Source: Pseudomonas helvetica (GTDB lineage: Bacteria; Pseudomonadota; Gammaproteobacteria; Pseudomonadales; Pseudomonadaceae). From it: a DNA stretch of 64,000 bases. The stretch is taken from positions 836,001-900,000 of the forward strand of contig NZ_CP150917.1 in NCBI RefSeq assembly GCF_039908645.1, in the 5' to 3' direction. A program made the translations under genes and the position numbers. Shown in pieces: positions 44,868 to 52,832 of this stretch; positions within the stretch are counted from its first letter, which is position 1, and every line of letters begins with the position of its first letter. Below the pieces are notes generated by a model that was given only the letters and a program-made list of their open reading frames with translations, ran no database searches and was not told where the DNA came from.

Positions 44868-44900
44868 AACAAAAACGGAGCGTTCGCACGCTCCGTTCTT
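44868..44900 (-). terminator. Terminator between dksA and gluQ
   Basis: ACGGAGCG and CGCTCCGT form a hairpin around TTCGCA and are flanked by A and T runs. On the minus strand it follows the dksA stop. Confidence 0.85.
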
Positions 44901-44915
44901 CGTTCAAGCGGCCAC

Positions 44916-45362
44916 TTACTTGCCGACTTGCTTTTCCTTGATCTCTGCAAGGGTCTTGCAGTCGACGCACATGTCAGCGGTAGGGCGTGCTTCCAGGCGT
45001 TTGACGCCAATCTCGACGCCGCAAGACTCGCACCAGCCGTATTCTTCGTCTTCGATCAGTTGCAGGGTCTTGTCGATTTTCTTGATCAGCTTGCGCTCGC
45101 GGTCGCGGGCACGCAGTTCGAGGCTGAATTCTTCTTCCTGACTGGCACGGTCGGCCGGGTCGGGGAAGTTCGCCGCTTCGTCCTTCATGTGATCAACAGT
45201 GCGGTCGACTTCCTGCATCAAGTCCTGTTTCCACTTCTGCAGGATCTTGGTGAAGTGTTTGCGCATGGGCTCGCCCATGTACTCCTCGCCCTTGCTTTCA
45301 ATATAGGGTTCGAAGCCGCTGATCTTTGGCTCAGTGCTTTGCTGCTTTGCTTGGGTGGGCAT
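44916..45362 (-). CDS. dksA: RNA polymerase-binding factor DksA
   Basis: Binds the secondary channel of RNA polymerase and, with ppGpp, controls stable RNA and amino-acid genes. Seen in 148 residues: a long coiled coil (about residues 30-110) with the tip aspartates in FPDPADRAS, and a C4 zinc finger CESCGVEIG...CVDC (about 112-137). The length matches the P. aeruginosa protein. It precedes gluQ on the same strand. The strong tRNA promoter at 9465 has the GC-rich discriminator that DksA acts on. Confidence 0.97.
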   Translation of the reverse strand: MPTQAKQQSTEPKISGFEPYIESKGEEYMGEPMRKHFTKILQKWKQDLMQEVDRTVDHMKDEAANFPDPADRASQEEEFSLELRARDRERKLIKKIDKTLQLIEDEEYGWCESCGVEIGVKRLEARPTADMCVDCKTLAEIKEKQVGK

Positions 45363-45694
45363 GAAATGGACCGCCTCTACTCTTGTAATCCATTGCGCAG
45401 GATTGCTCCATCACCGACACCTGCCGGCCCTGCGGCTGCAAGCGGGCGAACTTACCAGATCAAATCGGAGCGCGCTACTCCCGGATGTCGAGGCTGCGGT
45501 CCGTAAGGCTTGCAAATGTTTGCAAAGCCTTGTCTGGCGGGTCTGGAGGCCTGATCAGATATTGATTTTAGTCAATCCTGAGGCTTATGTATCAGCTCTT
45601 TTACGGGTGAACTTCCGGTTGTGACCGCTTTAGGTTCTCGCTCGTTCCCGGGCTTGGGTAGAATCAATTCTTTTCCCCCGTTGAAGGAAGGCTA
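45363..45694. other. Divergent intergenic region between dksA and the aminotransferase gene
   Basis: This 332-base stretch has no convincing coding frame. It must hold the dksA promoter (minus) and the aminotransferase promoter (plus). One inverted repeat stands out at 45505-45531: AAGGCTTGCAAA against TTTGCAAAGCCTT, with a single bulged base, a candidate operator. A good ribosome-binding site (GAAGGAAGG) precedes the ATG at 45695. Confidence 0.6.
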
Positions 45695-46867
45695 ATGGCT
45701 CAGCCCTACAGTGCGCGCAGCCGCGCTATCGAACCTTTCCATGTCATGGCATTGCTGGCGCGCGCCAATGAATTGCAAGCGGCCGGGCACGACGTGATTC
45801 ACCTGGAAATCGGCGAACCGGATTTCACCACCGCCGAGCCGATCATCAAGGCCGGCCAGGCGGCGCTGACGGCGGGGAAAACCCGTTACACCGCGGCTCG
45901 TGGCATTCCAGAGCTGCGTGAAGCCATTTCGGGCTTTTATGAACAACGTTACGGCTTGAACATCGACCCGCAGCGCATCCTGATCACGCCGGGTGGTTCT
46001 GGCGCGTTACTGCTGGCCAGCGCCTTGCTGGTCGATCCCGGTAAACACTGGCTGCTGGCCGACCCGGGTTACCCGTGCAACCGGCATTTCCTGCGGCTGG
46101 TGGAAGGTGCGGCGCAACTGGTGCCGGTCGGCCCGGACGTGCGCTATCAGCTGACGCCAGGTCTGGTCGAGCGTTACTGGGACCACGACAGCGTTGGCGC
46201 ACTGGTCGCTTCACCGGCCAACCCGACCGGAACCATCCTGACCCGCGATGAGCTGGCCGGGCTGTCTGCGGCAATCAAAGAGCGCCACGGCCATTTGGTG
46301 GTGGACGAGATCTATCACGGCCTGACCTACGGCACCGACGCTGCCAGTGTGCTGGAAGTCGATGACAGCGCTTTTGTGCTGAACAGTTTCTCCAAGTATT
46401 TCGGCATGACTGGCTGGCGCCTTGGTTGGCTGGTCGCCCCGGAGGCTGCGGTCGGCGAGTTGGAAAAACTCGCGCAGAACCTTTACATCAGCGCGCCGAG
46501 CATGGCCCAGCACGCAGCACTGGCCTGCTTCGAGCCGGACACCATCAGCATTCTCGAAGAGCGCCGGGCCGAGTTCGGGCGCCGACGTGACTTCCTGTTG
46601 CCAGCCTTGCGCGAGTTGGGTTTCGGGATCGCCGTGGAGCCGGAAGGCGCCTTCTATCTGTATGCCGACATCAGTGCCTTTGGCGGTGATGCGTTTGCCT
46701 TCTGCCGGCACTTTCTGGAAACCGAACACGTTGCCTTCACCCCGGGCCTGGATTTTGGTCGGTATCAGGCCGGTCATCACGTGCGGTTCGCCTACACCCA
46801 GAGCCTGCCGCGTTTGCAGGAGGCGGTTCAGCGGATTGCCCGTGGCCTGCGGAGCTGGCAAGGCTGA
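45695..46867 (+). CDS. PLP-dependent class I/II aminotransferase
   Basis: A 390-residue fold-type I aminotransferase of the AspC/AlaA-like group. Seen: [18 protein letters not shown] near the N terminus, the [14 protein letters not shown] cofactor loop, SPANPTGTI with the cofactor-binding asparagine, [10 protein letters not shown], and the PLP lysine in [20 protein letters not shown], then the substrate arginine in [10 protein letters not shown]. The substrate cannot be read from sequence; such genes beside sfsA/dksA are usually annotated simply as aminotransferase. Its stop overlaps the sfsA start, so the two are coupled. Confidence 0.9.
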   Translation: MAQPYSARSRAIEPFHVMALLARANELQAAGHDVIHLEIGEPDFTTAEPIIKAGQAALTAGKTRYTAARGIPELREAISGFYEQRYGLNIDPQRILITPGGSGALLLASALLVDPGKHWLLADPGYPCNRHFLRLVEGAAQLVPVGPDVRYQLTPGLVERYWDHDSVGALVASPANPTGTILTRDELAGLSAAIKERHGHLVVDEIYHGLTYGTDAASVLEVDDSAFVLNSFSKYFGMTGWRLGWLVAPEAAVGELEKLAQNLYISAPSMAQHAALACFEPDTISILEERRAEFGRRRDFLLPALRELGFGIAVEPEGAFYLYADISAFGGDAFAFCRHFLETEHVAFTPGLDFGRYQAGHHVRFAYTQSLPRLQEAVQRIARGLRSWQG

Positions 46868-47580
46868 TGCATTTCAATCCTCCTCTGGAAGAAGGTCGGC
46901 TGATTCGTCGCTACAAGCGTTTTCTCGCCGATATCGAAACCGTTGGCGGCGAGTTGCTGACTATTCACTGCCCAAACACCGGGTCGATGTTCAACTGCAT
47001 GGTCGAAGGCGGGCAGGTCTGGTTCAGCCGCTCCAATGATCCGAAACGCAAGTTGCCCGGTACCTGGGAAATCAGCGAGACCCCGCAAGGGCGGCTGGCC
47101 TGCGTAAATACCGCGCGGGCCAATACCTTGATTGAAGAGGCGCTGCGTGGCGGTTTGATCACTGAACTCAATGGCTTTACCGGGCTCAAGCGTGAAGTGC
47201 CGTATGGTCGGGAAAACAGCCGCATCGATTTCCGCCTCGATTACCCGAGCGGCCCGGCCTTCGTCGAAGTCAAAAGCGTCACGCTGGGCTTCGATGGCTC
47301 AGCGGTCGCGGCGTTTCCGGACGCAGTGACTCAGCGCGGTGCCAAGCACTTGCGCGAGCTGGCGTGCCTGGCGCGGGACGGTATTCGTGCGGTGCAGTTG
47401 TATTGCGTCAATCTGACCGGCATTGACTCGGTGCGCCCGGCCGAGGAGATCGATCCGGGTTACGCGGCCGCTTTGCGTGAGGCGAAAGCGGCCGGGGTTG
47501 AAGTGTTGGCGTACGGTGTGAGCCTGACCTCGCACGAGGTACGTGTTGACCGTCGACTGGAGGTGTTGCTGAGCTCTTGA
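46867..47580 (+). CDS. sfsA: SfsA (sugar fermentation stimulation protein homologue)
   Basis: A 237-residue protein of the SfsA family. Seen: [36 protein letters not shown], the nuclease-like catalytic segment [23 protein letters not shown] with its acidic E-x-K element, and [16 protein letters not shown]. Family: in E. coli sfsA overexpression raises maltose metabolism genes; the fold has an OB domain plus a PD-(D/E)XK-type nuclease domain, so the true activity may be nucleic-acid cleavage. It begins at the stop codon of the aminotransferase gene and converges on the Rieske gene 12 bases away. Confidence 0.94.
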   Translation: MHFNPPLEEGRLIRRYKRFLADIETVGGELLTIHCPNTGSMFNCMVEGGQVWFSRSNDPKRKLPGTWEISETPQGRLACVNTARANTLIEEALRGGLITELNGFTGLKREVPYGRENSRIDFRLDYPSGPAFVEVKSVTLGFDGSAVAAFPDAVTQRGAKHLRELACLARDGIRAVQLYCVNLTGIDSVRPAEEIDPGYAAALREAKAAGVEVLAYGVSLTSHEVRVDRRLEVLLSS

Positions 47581-47592
47581 AGATAGTCGTTC

Positions 47593-47910
47593 CTAAAGTT
47601 GAACCCAGATTCCCATGCTGTCTTCGCGGCATGCCAGGGCACTGAGGGACTGCCCGGCACAGGGCCCGGCCACGCATTCACCGCTTTCGATCAGAAACAA
47701 TGCACCGTGAGTGGCGCACTGGATCAGGCTGGCGCTGGGGTCGAGAAACTGGTCCGGCTGCCATTCCAGGCCGACACCGCGATGCGGGCAGCGATTTTCG
47801 TACACGTAGACCCGGCCTTCACGGCGTACGGCAAACAACTTCTGGCCATCGATCTCGAAACCACGGCTGCTGGCATCGACCAGCTCGGCGCTGGAGCAAA
47901 GAAACTTCAT
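47593..47910 (-). CDS. Rieske-type [2Fe-2S] protein
   Basis: A 105-residue stand-alone Rieske ferredoxin-like protein. Seen: the two cluster-binding motifs CPHRGVGLEW (C-x-H) and CATHGALFLIESG (C-x2-H), about 15 residues apart, in an otherwise beta-rich small domain. The ATG at 47910 (MKFLCSSAEL) is chosen because the domain starts there. No oxygenase or reductase partner is adjacent; the gene lies beside sfsA and reads away from the heme transporter. It probably passes electrons to an unknown enzyme. Confidence 0.85.
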   Translation of the reverse strand: MKFLCSSAELVDASSRGFEIDGQKLFAVRREGRVYVYENRCPHRGVGLEWQPDQFLDPSASLIQCATHGALFLIESGECVAGPCAGQSLSALACREDSMGIWVQL

Positions 47911-47988
47911 GACTATCCTCAAGTGCCAAAGGCTCTGGCCTCTGGCGGTGATGCGTGCGCGCTCACTGGTTAGCAAATGTGTCTGCGC

Positions 47989-48016
47989 TTGACGTGCAAA
48001 TGCAAACAATTATCAA
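47989..48016 (+). promoter_or_regulatory. phuT promoter with Fur-box-like site
   Basis: TTGACG (47989-47994) and TATCAA (48011-48016) are 16 bases apart. A site at 47996-48014, GCAAATGCAAACAATTATC, matches 13 of 19 positions of the Fur consensus and covers the spacer and most of the -10 box. Iron repression of the heme transporter is expected. The match count was made by eye. Confidence 0.65.
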
Positions 48017-48095
48017 ATGGGTGTTTCGCCCGTGGCGGCTGCGTAGCTGACGACGCCTTGATCCTGCGGGAAAACTCCACAAAGGAAACCCTGTT

Positions 48096-48983
48096 ATGCG
48101 CCTGAGTACCAGCGCTATTGCGCTCTGTGTCGGACTTTTGCTCAGCCATGGGGCTCAAGCGACCGAATTGCCGCAACGCTGGGTCAGTGCCGGCGGGGCT
48201 TTGTCCGAGTGGGTGAGTGCGTTGGGCGGCGAGTCGAAACTGGTCGGCGTCGACAGCACCAGCCAACATCCTGAATCGCTCAAGGCCTTGCCGAGTATCG
48301 GTTATCAGCGGCAATTGTCGGCAGAGGGCATTCTGAGTTTGCGGCCGCAACTTCTCATTGGCACCGAAGAAATGGGCCCGCCGCCAGTGTTGTCGCAGAT
48401 TCGCGGTGCCGGGGTGCAGGTTGAGTTGTTCTCTGCACAACCTGACTTGCCAACTCTGCAAGGCAACTTGCAGCACCTGGGTAAATTGCTCGGTAGCGAG
48501 TCGCAGGCCACCGCCCTGTTCGACAGTTATCAACAGCAACTTGAACAGCAGAAAGCCTGGGTCAGCCAGGTTCAGGCCAAACAAAAGGCGCCGGGCGTGT
48601 TGTTGTTGCTGGGGCATGCTGGCGGCAAGCCGCTGATCGCCGGCAAAGACACCGCAGCCGATTGGCTGTTGCAGCAGGCGGGTGGGCATAACCTGGCGAC
48701 CCATACCGGTTACAAGCCTTTTTCCGTTGAGTCCCTCGCAGGCCTGACGCCAGACGTGCTGGTGTTTGCCGACCGGGCGCTGACCGGTGACGCCGCGCGT
48801 GCCGCGTTGTTCAAGGAAAACCCGATTCTCGCGTCGACGCCGGCGGCCAAGGCCGGGCGGGTGTTCGAGCTGGACCCGACGCTGTTGGTTGGCGGCTTGG
48901 GACCGCGCTTGCCGGAAAGCCTGGTAAAGCTGTCCGCCGGGTTCTATCCCGCTGAATCGGCCAAGGCAACCATCGCCCCATGA
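48096..48983 (+). CDS. phuT: Periplasmic heme-binding protein PhuT
   Basis: Substrate-binding subunit of the heme ABC importer. Seen in 295 residues: signal peptide MRLSTSAIALCVGLLLSHGAQA (cleaved before TELPQRW), then a class III binding fold (SLSALGG-type VSALGGESKLVGVDST, LPSIGYQRQLSAEGILSLRPQLLIGTEEMGP in parts, and FSVESLAGLTPDVLVFADRAL). The SIGYQRQLSAEGILSL motif is typical of PhuT/HmuT/ShuT, with the tyrosine as heme ligand. It is followed by permease and ATPase with overlapping stops and starts. Neither the outer-membrane receptor nor the cytoplasmic heme chaperone PhuS is found upstream. Confidence 0.92.
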   Translation: MRLSTSAIALCVGLLLSHGAQATELPQRWVSAGGALSEWVSALGGESKLVGVDSTSQHPESLKALPSIGYQRQLSAEGILSLRPQLLIGTEEMGPPPVLSQIRGAGVQVELFSAQPDLPTLQGNLQHLGKLLGSESQATALFDSYQQQLEQQKAWVSQVQAKQKAPGVLLLLGHAGGKPLIAGKDTAADWLLQQAGGHNLATHTGYKPFSVESLAGLTPDVLVFADRALTGDAARAALFKENPILASTPAAKAGRVFELDPTLLVGGLGPRLPESLVKLSAGFYPAESAKATIAP

Positions 48984-50017
48984 GTACTCTGGTCAAACCT
49001 CGTTCGTTGTTCATCGGGCTGAGCTTGCTGTGTTTGTTGGCGATCTGGTTGTCATTGGCCCTGGGCCCGGTCAGCTTGCCGCTGCTCGATACGATGCGCG
49101 CCGCAATGCGGATGATCGGTCTGCCGGTTCCTGCCGAGGGATTGGAGCAGGCTGAACTGATCCTCGGGCAGATTCGCTTGCCGCGTACTTTGCTCGGTCT
49201 GGCGGTGGGCGGGGTGCTGGCGTTGTCTGGCGTGGCGATGCAGGGTTTGTTCCGCAATCCGCTGGCCGATCCGGGGTTGGTCGGCGTTTCCAGTGGTGCA
49301 GCCTTGGGCGCGGCGATTGCGATTGTCGGCGGCTCGCTGTTTGGCGGCTTGCCTGAGGCGATCGGTCCTTACCTGTTATCGCTGTGTGCGTTTCTGGGTG
49401 GGCTCGGGGTGACGGCGCTGGTTTACCGTCTTGGTCGGCGTAACGGCCAGACCAACGTGGCAACCATGTTGCTGGCAGGCATCGCTCTGACGGCGCTGGC
49501 CAGTTCGGCGGTGGGTTTGTTCACCTATCTGGCGGACGACGCGACCTTGCGTACGCTGACCTTCTGGAACCTGGGCAGCCTGAATGGCGCCAGCTATGCG
49601 CGACTCTGGCCATTGTTGTTGGTGAGCGCCGCGGTAGCGCTGTGGTTGCCGCGCCGGGCCAAGGCGTTGAATGCGTTGTTGCTCGGTGAGTCCGAGGCCA
49701 GTCATTTGGGTATCAACGTCGAAGGGCTCAAGCGCGAGCTGGTGTTCTGCACCGCGCTGGGCGTCGGTGCCGCTGTTGCGGCGGCAGGGATGATCGGTTT
49801 TGTCGGGCTGGTGGTGCCGCATCTGGTGCGACTGTTGGCGGGACCCGATCATCGCGTGTTATTGCCGGCCTCAGTCCTGGCAGGCGCCAGCCTGTTGTTG
49901 TTTGCCGATCTGGTGGCGCGCTTGGCGTTGGCCCCGGCTGAATTGCCGATTGGCATCGTTACGGCGTTTATCGGCGCACCGTTCTTTCTGTATTTGCTGC
50001 TACGAGGTCGCGCCTGA
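48980..50017 (+). CDS. phuU: Heme ABC transporter permease PhuU
   Basis: FecCD/BtuC-type inner-membrane permease. Seen in 345 residues: nine to ten membrane helices, the family [45 protein letters not shown] (quoted in part), and the ATPase-coupling [23 protein letters not shown] motif near residue 265. It overlaps phuT by four bases (ATGA) and phuV by one (the A of TGA/ATG), so the three subunits are made in fixed proportion. Length is the family norm. Confidence 0.94.
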   Translation: MSTLVKPRSLFIGLSLLCLLAIWLSLALGPVSLPLLDTMRAAMRMIGLPVPAEGLEQAELILGQIRLPRTLLGLAVGGVLALSGVAMQGLFRNPLADPGLVGVSSGAALGAAIAIVGGSLFGGLPEAIGPYLLSLCAFLGGLGVTALVYRLGRRNGQTNVATMLLAGIALTALASSAVGLFTYLADDATLRTLTFWNLGSLNGASYARLWPLLLVSAAVALWLPRRAKALNALLLGESEASHLGINVEGLKRELVFCTALGVGAAVAAAGMIGFVGLVVPHLVRLLAGPDHRVLLPASVLAGASLLLFADLVARLALAPAELPIGIVTAFIGAPFFLYLLLRGRA

Positions 50018-50784
50018 TGCTGCGAGTGGAAAACCTGCAGATCTGCCGCGGCAAGAAAATCGTCCTGGCCGATATCGATCTTGAGCTCAAGCCGGGCGAA
50101 GTCCTCGGAGTGCTGGGCCCCAACGGCGCGGGCAAAAGTACCTTGCTCGGCGCGTTATGCGGCGAGTTACGTCCTGATCATGGTCGTGTCTGGCTCGATC
50201 AGCGCGAGCTAAGCCAATGGGATGGTGCACAACGGGCGCAACGCCTGGCGGTATTGCCTCAGACCTCGACCCTGGATTTTGCGTTCCGCGTCGAGGAAGT
50301 GGTCGGCATGGGCCGTTTACCGCATCAAACAGGCCGGGTGCGCGATGACGAGATTGTCGCTGCTGCCTTGCAGGCTGCCGATGTCGGGCATTTGAGTGGC
50401 CGCAGCTACCTCGCCCTGTCCGGCGGTGAGCGCCAGCGTGTGCACCTGGCGCGGGTGCTGGCGCAGCTTTGGCCGGGGGAGGCTGGGCAAACCTTGCTGC
50501 TCGACGAGCCGACGTCGATGCTCGATCCGCTGCATCAGCACACCACCTTGCAGGCGATTCGGGAATTTGCTGATCGCGGAGCGGCGGTGCTGGTGATTCT
50601 GCATGACCTGAATCTGGCGGCGCGTTACTGTGATCGCATTCTGTTGCTCGAAAGTGGCCGTCCGCATGCATTGGACACACCGCAGCAGGTGCTGCGGCCG
50701 GAGCCGCTCAAAGCCGTGTTCGGGCTGGATGTGTTGGTGCAGCCGCACCCGGAGCGCGGGCATCCACTGATCATCGCCCGTTGA
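50017..50784 (+). CDS. phuV: Heme ABC transporter ATPase PhuV
   Basis: ATP-binding subunit of the heme importer. Seen in 255 residues: Walker [10 protein letters not shown] (about residues 34-42), Q-loop region [12 protein letters not shown], signature [19 protein letters not shown], Walker [13 protein letters not shown] and the switch histidine in [13 protein letters not shown]. The long [17 protein letters not shown] segment matches HmuV. It begins at the phuU stop and ends nine bases before the lipoprotein gene, so the operon is phuTUV plus that lipoprotein. Confidence 0.95.
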   Translation: MLRVENLQICRGKKIVLADIDLELKPGEVLGVLGPNGAGKSTLLGALCGELRPDHGRVWLDQRELSQWDGAQRAQRLAVLPQTSTLDFAFRVEEVVGMGRLPHQTGRVRDDEIVAAALQAADVGHLSGRSYLALSGGERQRVHLARVLAQLWPGEAGQTLLLDEPTSMLDPLHQHTTLQAIREFADRGAAVLVILHDLNLAARYCDRILLLESGRPHALDTPQQVLRPEPLKAVFGLDVLVQPHPERGHPLIIAR

Positions 50785-50793
50785 GGTGAGCTC

Positions 50794-51645
50794 ATGCGTG
50801 GGATATTGATTCTGGCGCTGTTGTTACTGGTGTCATGCCAAAACATGGCACCCAGTGCCGTGGATCAACCGGCTGGGGTGATTCGCGATCTGCATAGCGG
50901 TCAGCGTCTGAGCGCGCAAGCGCTGGTCGAGCGGTTGGCCGGGGCGCCACGGCTGATCGTTGGCGAGCAGCATGACAATCCTGATCATCATCACGCACAG
51001 CTGTGGTTATTGCAGGCACTGTCCCAGCGCCGGACTCAGGGCAGCGTGCTGCTGGAAATGCTGACGCCGGACCAGCAGGCACGTGTCGATGAAATCCATG
51101 CGTTGGACACCGCTCGCTGGCCCGCCGATTTGCCGGCGGCGTTGGCCTGGCAATCGGGTTGGGACTGGAATCTGTATGGGCCGATTGTGCGCTTTGCCCT
51201 GGCTCAGCCCTATCCGTTATTGGCGGCGAATCTGGACTCGACTGACGTTCGGCGTATGTACAAGCAAGCGCCGGCCGTAAGCGGAACCCGGTCGAATGCG
51301 CCAGCGGTCAGGAATGAGCTGCTGGCGCAAATCCGTGAGTCTCATTGCGGGTTGTTACCCGAAAGCCGGATGCCGGCCATGCTGGCGGTTCAGCAACAAC
51401 GTGATCGGCAAATGGCCGAACAACTGCTGGCAGCGCCCGCGCCGGCATTGTTGTTTGCCGGCGCTTATCACGCGCGGCTGGACATTGGCGTACCGTTGCA
51501 TGTGCAGGATCTTGGTGAGCATTCGGCGCCCGTGGTGGTGATGCTGGCGGAGAAGGGAGCTGTGGTCTCGTCGGCATCGGCGGATTACGTCTGGTACACG
51601 GCCGCCCGACCCGTTCAGGACTATTGCGCGCAAATGCGTCAGTAA
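50794..51645 (+). CDS. phuW: ChaN-family lipoprotein (PhuW-like)
   Basis: A 283-residue outer-membrane or periplasmic lipoprotein. Seen: lipoprotein signal MRGILILALLLLVSC with lipid cysteine at residue 15, then a ChaN domain with PRLIVGEQHDNPDHHHAQLWLL, EMLTPDQQARVD and LFAGAYHARLDIGVPLHV. Family: ChaN from Campylobacter binds two stacked heme groups through tyrosine and histidine; members sit in iron-regulated operons and serve heme uptake. The GEQHDN and GAYHAR motifs hold the candidate heme/metal residues. It is the last gene of the phu operon, in the place where P. aeruginosa has phuW, followed by the PrrF RNA. Confidence 0.82.
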   Translation: MRGILILALLLLVSCQNMAPSAVDQPAGVIRDLHSGQRLSAQALVERLAGAPRLIVGEQHDNPDHHHAQLWLLQALSQRRTQGSVLLEMLTPDQQARVDEIHALDTARWPADLPAALAWQSGWDWNLYGPIVRFALAQPYPLLAANLDSTDVRRMYKQAPAVSGTRSNAPAVRNELLAQIRESHCGLLPESRMPAMLAVQQQRDRQMAEQLLAAPAPALLFAGAYHARLDIGVPLHVQDLGEHSAPVVVMLAEKGAVVSSASADYVWYTAARPVQDYCAQMRQ

Positions 51646-51685
51646 CAAGCAGTCGGCATATCTCGCGAAGCACTTTTCGACAGGC

Positions 51686-51799
51686 AAAAAAAGACCCGGC
51701 AAGAGCCGGGTCAAATAACCGTGATTAGCCTGATGAGGAGATAATCTGAGAGTCCGAACCAATGGTCTTTCAGAAGATCAGCTGATCTCGCGATCAGTT
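51686..51799 (-). ncRNA. prrF: PrrF, Fur-regulated small RNA
   Basis: A 114-base RNA read towards phuW. It contains the conserved PrrF core on the minus strand (GACTCTCAGATTATCTCCTC followed by ATCAGGCTAATCACGG), the sequence that pairs with mRNAs of iron-using enzymes such as sodB, and ends in a strong hairpin ACCCGGC-TCTT-GCCGGGT followed by T7. Predicted start at 51799 is seven bases from the -10 box. PrrF lets cells save iron when Fur is inactive. In P. aeruginosa the prrF pair also lies beside phuW; only one copy is present here. Confidence 0.95.
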
Positions 51800-51801
51800 G
51801 C

Positions 51802-51833
51802 GATAATCATAACGATTCTCATTTCTAAGTCAA
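51802..51833 (-). promoter_or_regulatory. prrF promoter with Fur box
   Basis: On the minus strand TTGACT (51833-51828) and TATGAT (51811-51806) are 16 bases apart. A site at 51802-51820, GATAATCATAACGATTCTC, matches 15 of 19 Fur consensus positions and covers the -10 box, so iron-loaded Fur would block transcription. Confidence 0.9.
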
Positions 51834-51900
51834 TCGCTGTTTTCCGAGTTCTTTGCTCTTTTGCTAAACACTTGTTTGGATCGCCTGTAAATGCTGGGCT

Positions 51901-52173
51901 TTAGACCTTGTGACGTGACGAAATGGCTTCAAGCTGTTTATTGAGTGCTTCCTTGCGATCAGCGGGGATATCGTTCCAGTGCACATCCATCAGCGCCCCC
52001 TCAATCGCATACAACAACACCTTCGAGGCGCGAAACCCGCGAGTGCGTACCGCACGATAAGCATCTACCGCGCCCAGGCGGCGCAAGTCCGAGGCGCTGT
52101 GGATGCCCACGGCATGCAGCCATTGCGCCGATGTCTTGCCAAGGTTTTTCAGGTGTTGCAGTTCATCATTCAT
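51901..52173 (-). CDS. TfoX C-terminal domain protein
   Basis: A 90-residue protein that corresponds only to the C-terminal domain of TfoX/Sxy. Seen: LQHLKNLGKTSAQWLHAVGIHSASDLRRLGAVDAYRAVR (in part), a helix-hairpin-helix-like arrangement, then LLYAIEGALMDVHWNDIPADRKEALNKQL. The N-terminal TfoX domain is missing, as in many pseudomonads. The role is unknown; competence control is not implied by this half alone. The ATG at 52173 is well placed behind GGAGG. Converges on the prrF/phu region. Confidence 0.85.
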   Translation of the reverse strand: MNDELQHLKNLGKTSAQWLHAVGIHSASDLRRLGAVDAYRAVRTRGFRASKVLLYAIEGALMDVHWNDIPADRKEALNKQLEAISSRHKV

Positions 52174-52397
52174 CAAGCCTCCTTGCGACAGCCGAAGAGT
52201 GCGTGGGCAAGCCTCACAGGAGTGTAGCGGTCAGTAGGAAAAGCGTGGTTGTTTGGTCAGTTTGAACGCAAAAGCTTCTAAGGCGTTCTACCAGATAGTT
52301 CTGGAAAGGGCGGTAGCGGCGGCAGGAAAGGACTTGGGAGATCAGGCATGCAGTCCGGCGCGCAGCAGGGGCACCGGACTTCAGGTGACGGCAGGTG

Positions 52398-52742
52398 TTA
52401 GCGGGTGCGGTAGCGCAGGCGAGTGCCGAAATTCATCGACATGAGAATTTCGTCAGCGCTCAGCTCGGAGGGAAAGTAAGCGCCAGAGATTTGTGCGTGG
52501 GCCAGGCTCGCGCCTTCGAGGGAGGCATCACGAAAATCAATGCCGCGCAGGTCGGCAGAGCGGAAATAGGCATCGCTGAAATCAATACCTTCGGCGTTCA
52601 GCTCGCGCAGGTCGAGGCCACGAAAGTCGCCGCCCACCATATCGATAGGCCCGGACTTGGGCCTTTCGCGATTGAAGCCTTCGATGTCGTCTTTGTGCAG
52701 CAGGGCATATAGCGGGGTGTCGAGAAGTTTCGGCTGGCTCAT
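52398..52742 (-). CDS. Pentapeptide-repeat protein
   Basis: A 114-residue protein with about eight pentapeptide repeats of the A(D/N)Lxx type between residues 35 and 95 (GGDFRGLDLRELNAEGIDFSDAYFRSADLRGIDF in outline), which form a right-handed quadrilateral beta-helix. Quinolone-resistance Qnr proteins share this fold but are about twice as long, so a DNA-mimic function is not supported. The N-terminal part (LLDTPLYALLHKDDIEGFN) is helical. It is a conserved pseudomonad protein of unknown role, alone between two unrelated genes. Confidence 0.85.
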   Translation of the reverse strand: MSQPKLLDTPLYALLHKDDIEGFNRERPKSGPIDMVGGDFRGLDLRELNAEGIDFSDAYFRSADLRGIDFRDASLEGASLAHAQISGAYFPSELSADEILMSMNFGTRLRYRTR

Positions 52743-52832
52743 GGTGTCACCTGTTGGTTTTATGACGCCAGTATAGTGCCACTATTTTGCAGGCGTGAAG
52801 CCGGTTAGGGCTTCGCGCCTGAATTTAGTTTC

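Noticed and set aside
52398..52742. Qnr-like quinolone resistance protein
   Set aside because: The pentapeptide-repeat protein is far shorter than Qnr and lacks its loops.
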